Below are positions 63,636 to 64,000 of a stretch of DNA of 64,000 bases, in pieces. A program made the position numbers and the translations under genes. Under the pieces are notes generated by a model. That model was given only the letters and a program-made list of their open reading frames with translations. It ran no database searches and was not told the origin of the DNA. The DNA comes from Sulfurimicrobium sp963779055 (GTDB taxonomy: Bacteria; Pseudomonadota; Gammaproteobacteria; Burkholderiales; Sulfuricellaceae). Every line of letters begins with the position of its first letter. Position 1 is the first letter of the stretch. Location: NCBI GenBank assembly GCA_963779055.1, contig CAVZWN010000004.1, positions 620,001 to 684,000 on the forward strand. Direction: 5' to 3'.

Positions 63636-64000
63636 ATGACCGACCATCAGGACAAACCCAATGCCGAGGACCTCAAACAAGCGCCTCAGCCCCGAGCAAT
63701 ACCACGTCACCCAGGAAAACGGCACCGAGATGGCGTTCCGCAACGCCTACTGGGACAACCATGCGGAAGGCATCTACGTCGATATCGTCTCGGGCAGGCC
63801 GCTGTTCAGCTCGCGCGACAAGTTCGACTCCGGTACCGGCTGGCCGAGCTTCACCCGGGCGCTCGACCCGGAGAATGTGACCCTGCATCAGGACCGCTCG
63901 CACTTCATGACGCGCACCGAAGTGCGCAGCACGCACAGCGATTCGCACCTCGGCCACCTGTTCGACGATGGCCCCGCCCCGACCGGCCAGCGCTACTGCA
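63636..64000 (+). pseudogene. msrB: Peptide-methionine (R)-S-oxide reductase MsrB, frameshifted and cut by window end
   Basis: Repairs methionine-R-sulfoxide in proteins. ATG at 63636 (GGGAGA upstream) reads MTDHQDKPNAEDLKQ, after which one extra A at 63679-63680 shifts the frame. In the repaired frame RLSPEQYHVTQENGTEMAFRNAYWDNHAEGIYVDIVSGRPLFSSRDKFDSGTGWPSFTRALDPENVTLHQDRSHFMTRTEVRSTHSDSHLGHLFDDGPAPTGQRYC follows to the window end, with the catalytic Cys region close behind (GQRYC). Classic MsrB with GWPSF and SHSDSHLGH-type blocks. Confidence 0.88.

Overview
The window reads as a chromosomal segment of a betaproteobacterium. The markers are the order tpiA-secG-tRNA-Leu-nuoABCDEFGHIJKLMN-DUF2818, yebC-ruvC-ruvA/ruvB-ybgC-tolQRAB-pal-cpoB-queE-queC, and the yicC / kinase / PP2C / rph / rdgB / hemW block. 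Aerobic respiration is implied by a full 14-subunit complex I and oxygen-dependent HemF. An environmental member of Nitrosomonadales/Gallionellales or a relative would fit, but this is inference and no species is claimed.

Layout. 1-10070 (all minus): queC (cut by the window start), queE, the Tol-Pal envelope operon, ybgC, ruvB, a three-gene toxin-antitoxin cassette, ruvA, ruvC, yebC. 10147-12113 (plus): HerA-type ATPase and a glutaredoxin-like protein. 12126-17127 (minus): hemF, a four-gene MCE/Mla-type lipid ABC transporter, nudF. 17262-17717: unknown gene. 17726-33829 (minus): tpiA, secG, tRNA-Leu(GAG), all nuo genes and DUF2818. 33927-36936: small unknown genes, an Irr-like Fur-family regulator, folE. 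37362-40856: an AT-richer island with a two-gene Hachiman-like antiphage system (HamA-like nuclease, HamB-like helicase) and a coupled 43-codon ORF. 41130-47040: hemW, pncA, rdgB, rph, a PP2C phosphatase, a Ser/Thr kinase, yicC. 47485-54918: a PAS chemoreceptor, an SDR, a methyltransferase resembling protein arginine methyltransferases, a quinone oxidoreductase, aroC, a YdcH-type protein, an MFS transporter. 55036-57901: a palindrome-controlled locus (CxxCH protein, FadL-type porin, small membrane protein) followed by a TetR regulator. 57898-64000: clsB/ybhP pair, DUF938 methyltransferase, selO, an acetyltransferase, msrB (cut by the window end).

Two features cut across the map. First, nine conserved genes (nuoL, nuoK, nuoH, pncA, yicC, the chemoreceptor, the quinone oxidoreductase, aroC, msrB) each carry one extra base. 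Most of these extra bases lengthen a short homopolymer, and both halves of each protein are otherwise intact. This points to base-calling overcalls more than to real gene decay. Second, the right-hand third carries several families of intergenic inverted repeats.

The most interesting items are the Hachiman-like system with its possible third small component, the bacterial PRMT-like enzyme, the toxin-antitoxin cassette that splits ruvA from ruvB, and the operator-controlled porin/cytochrome locus.
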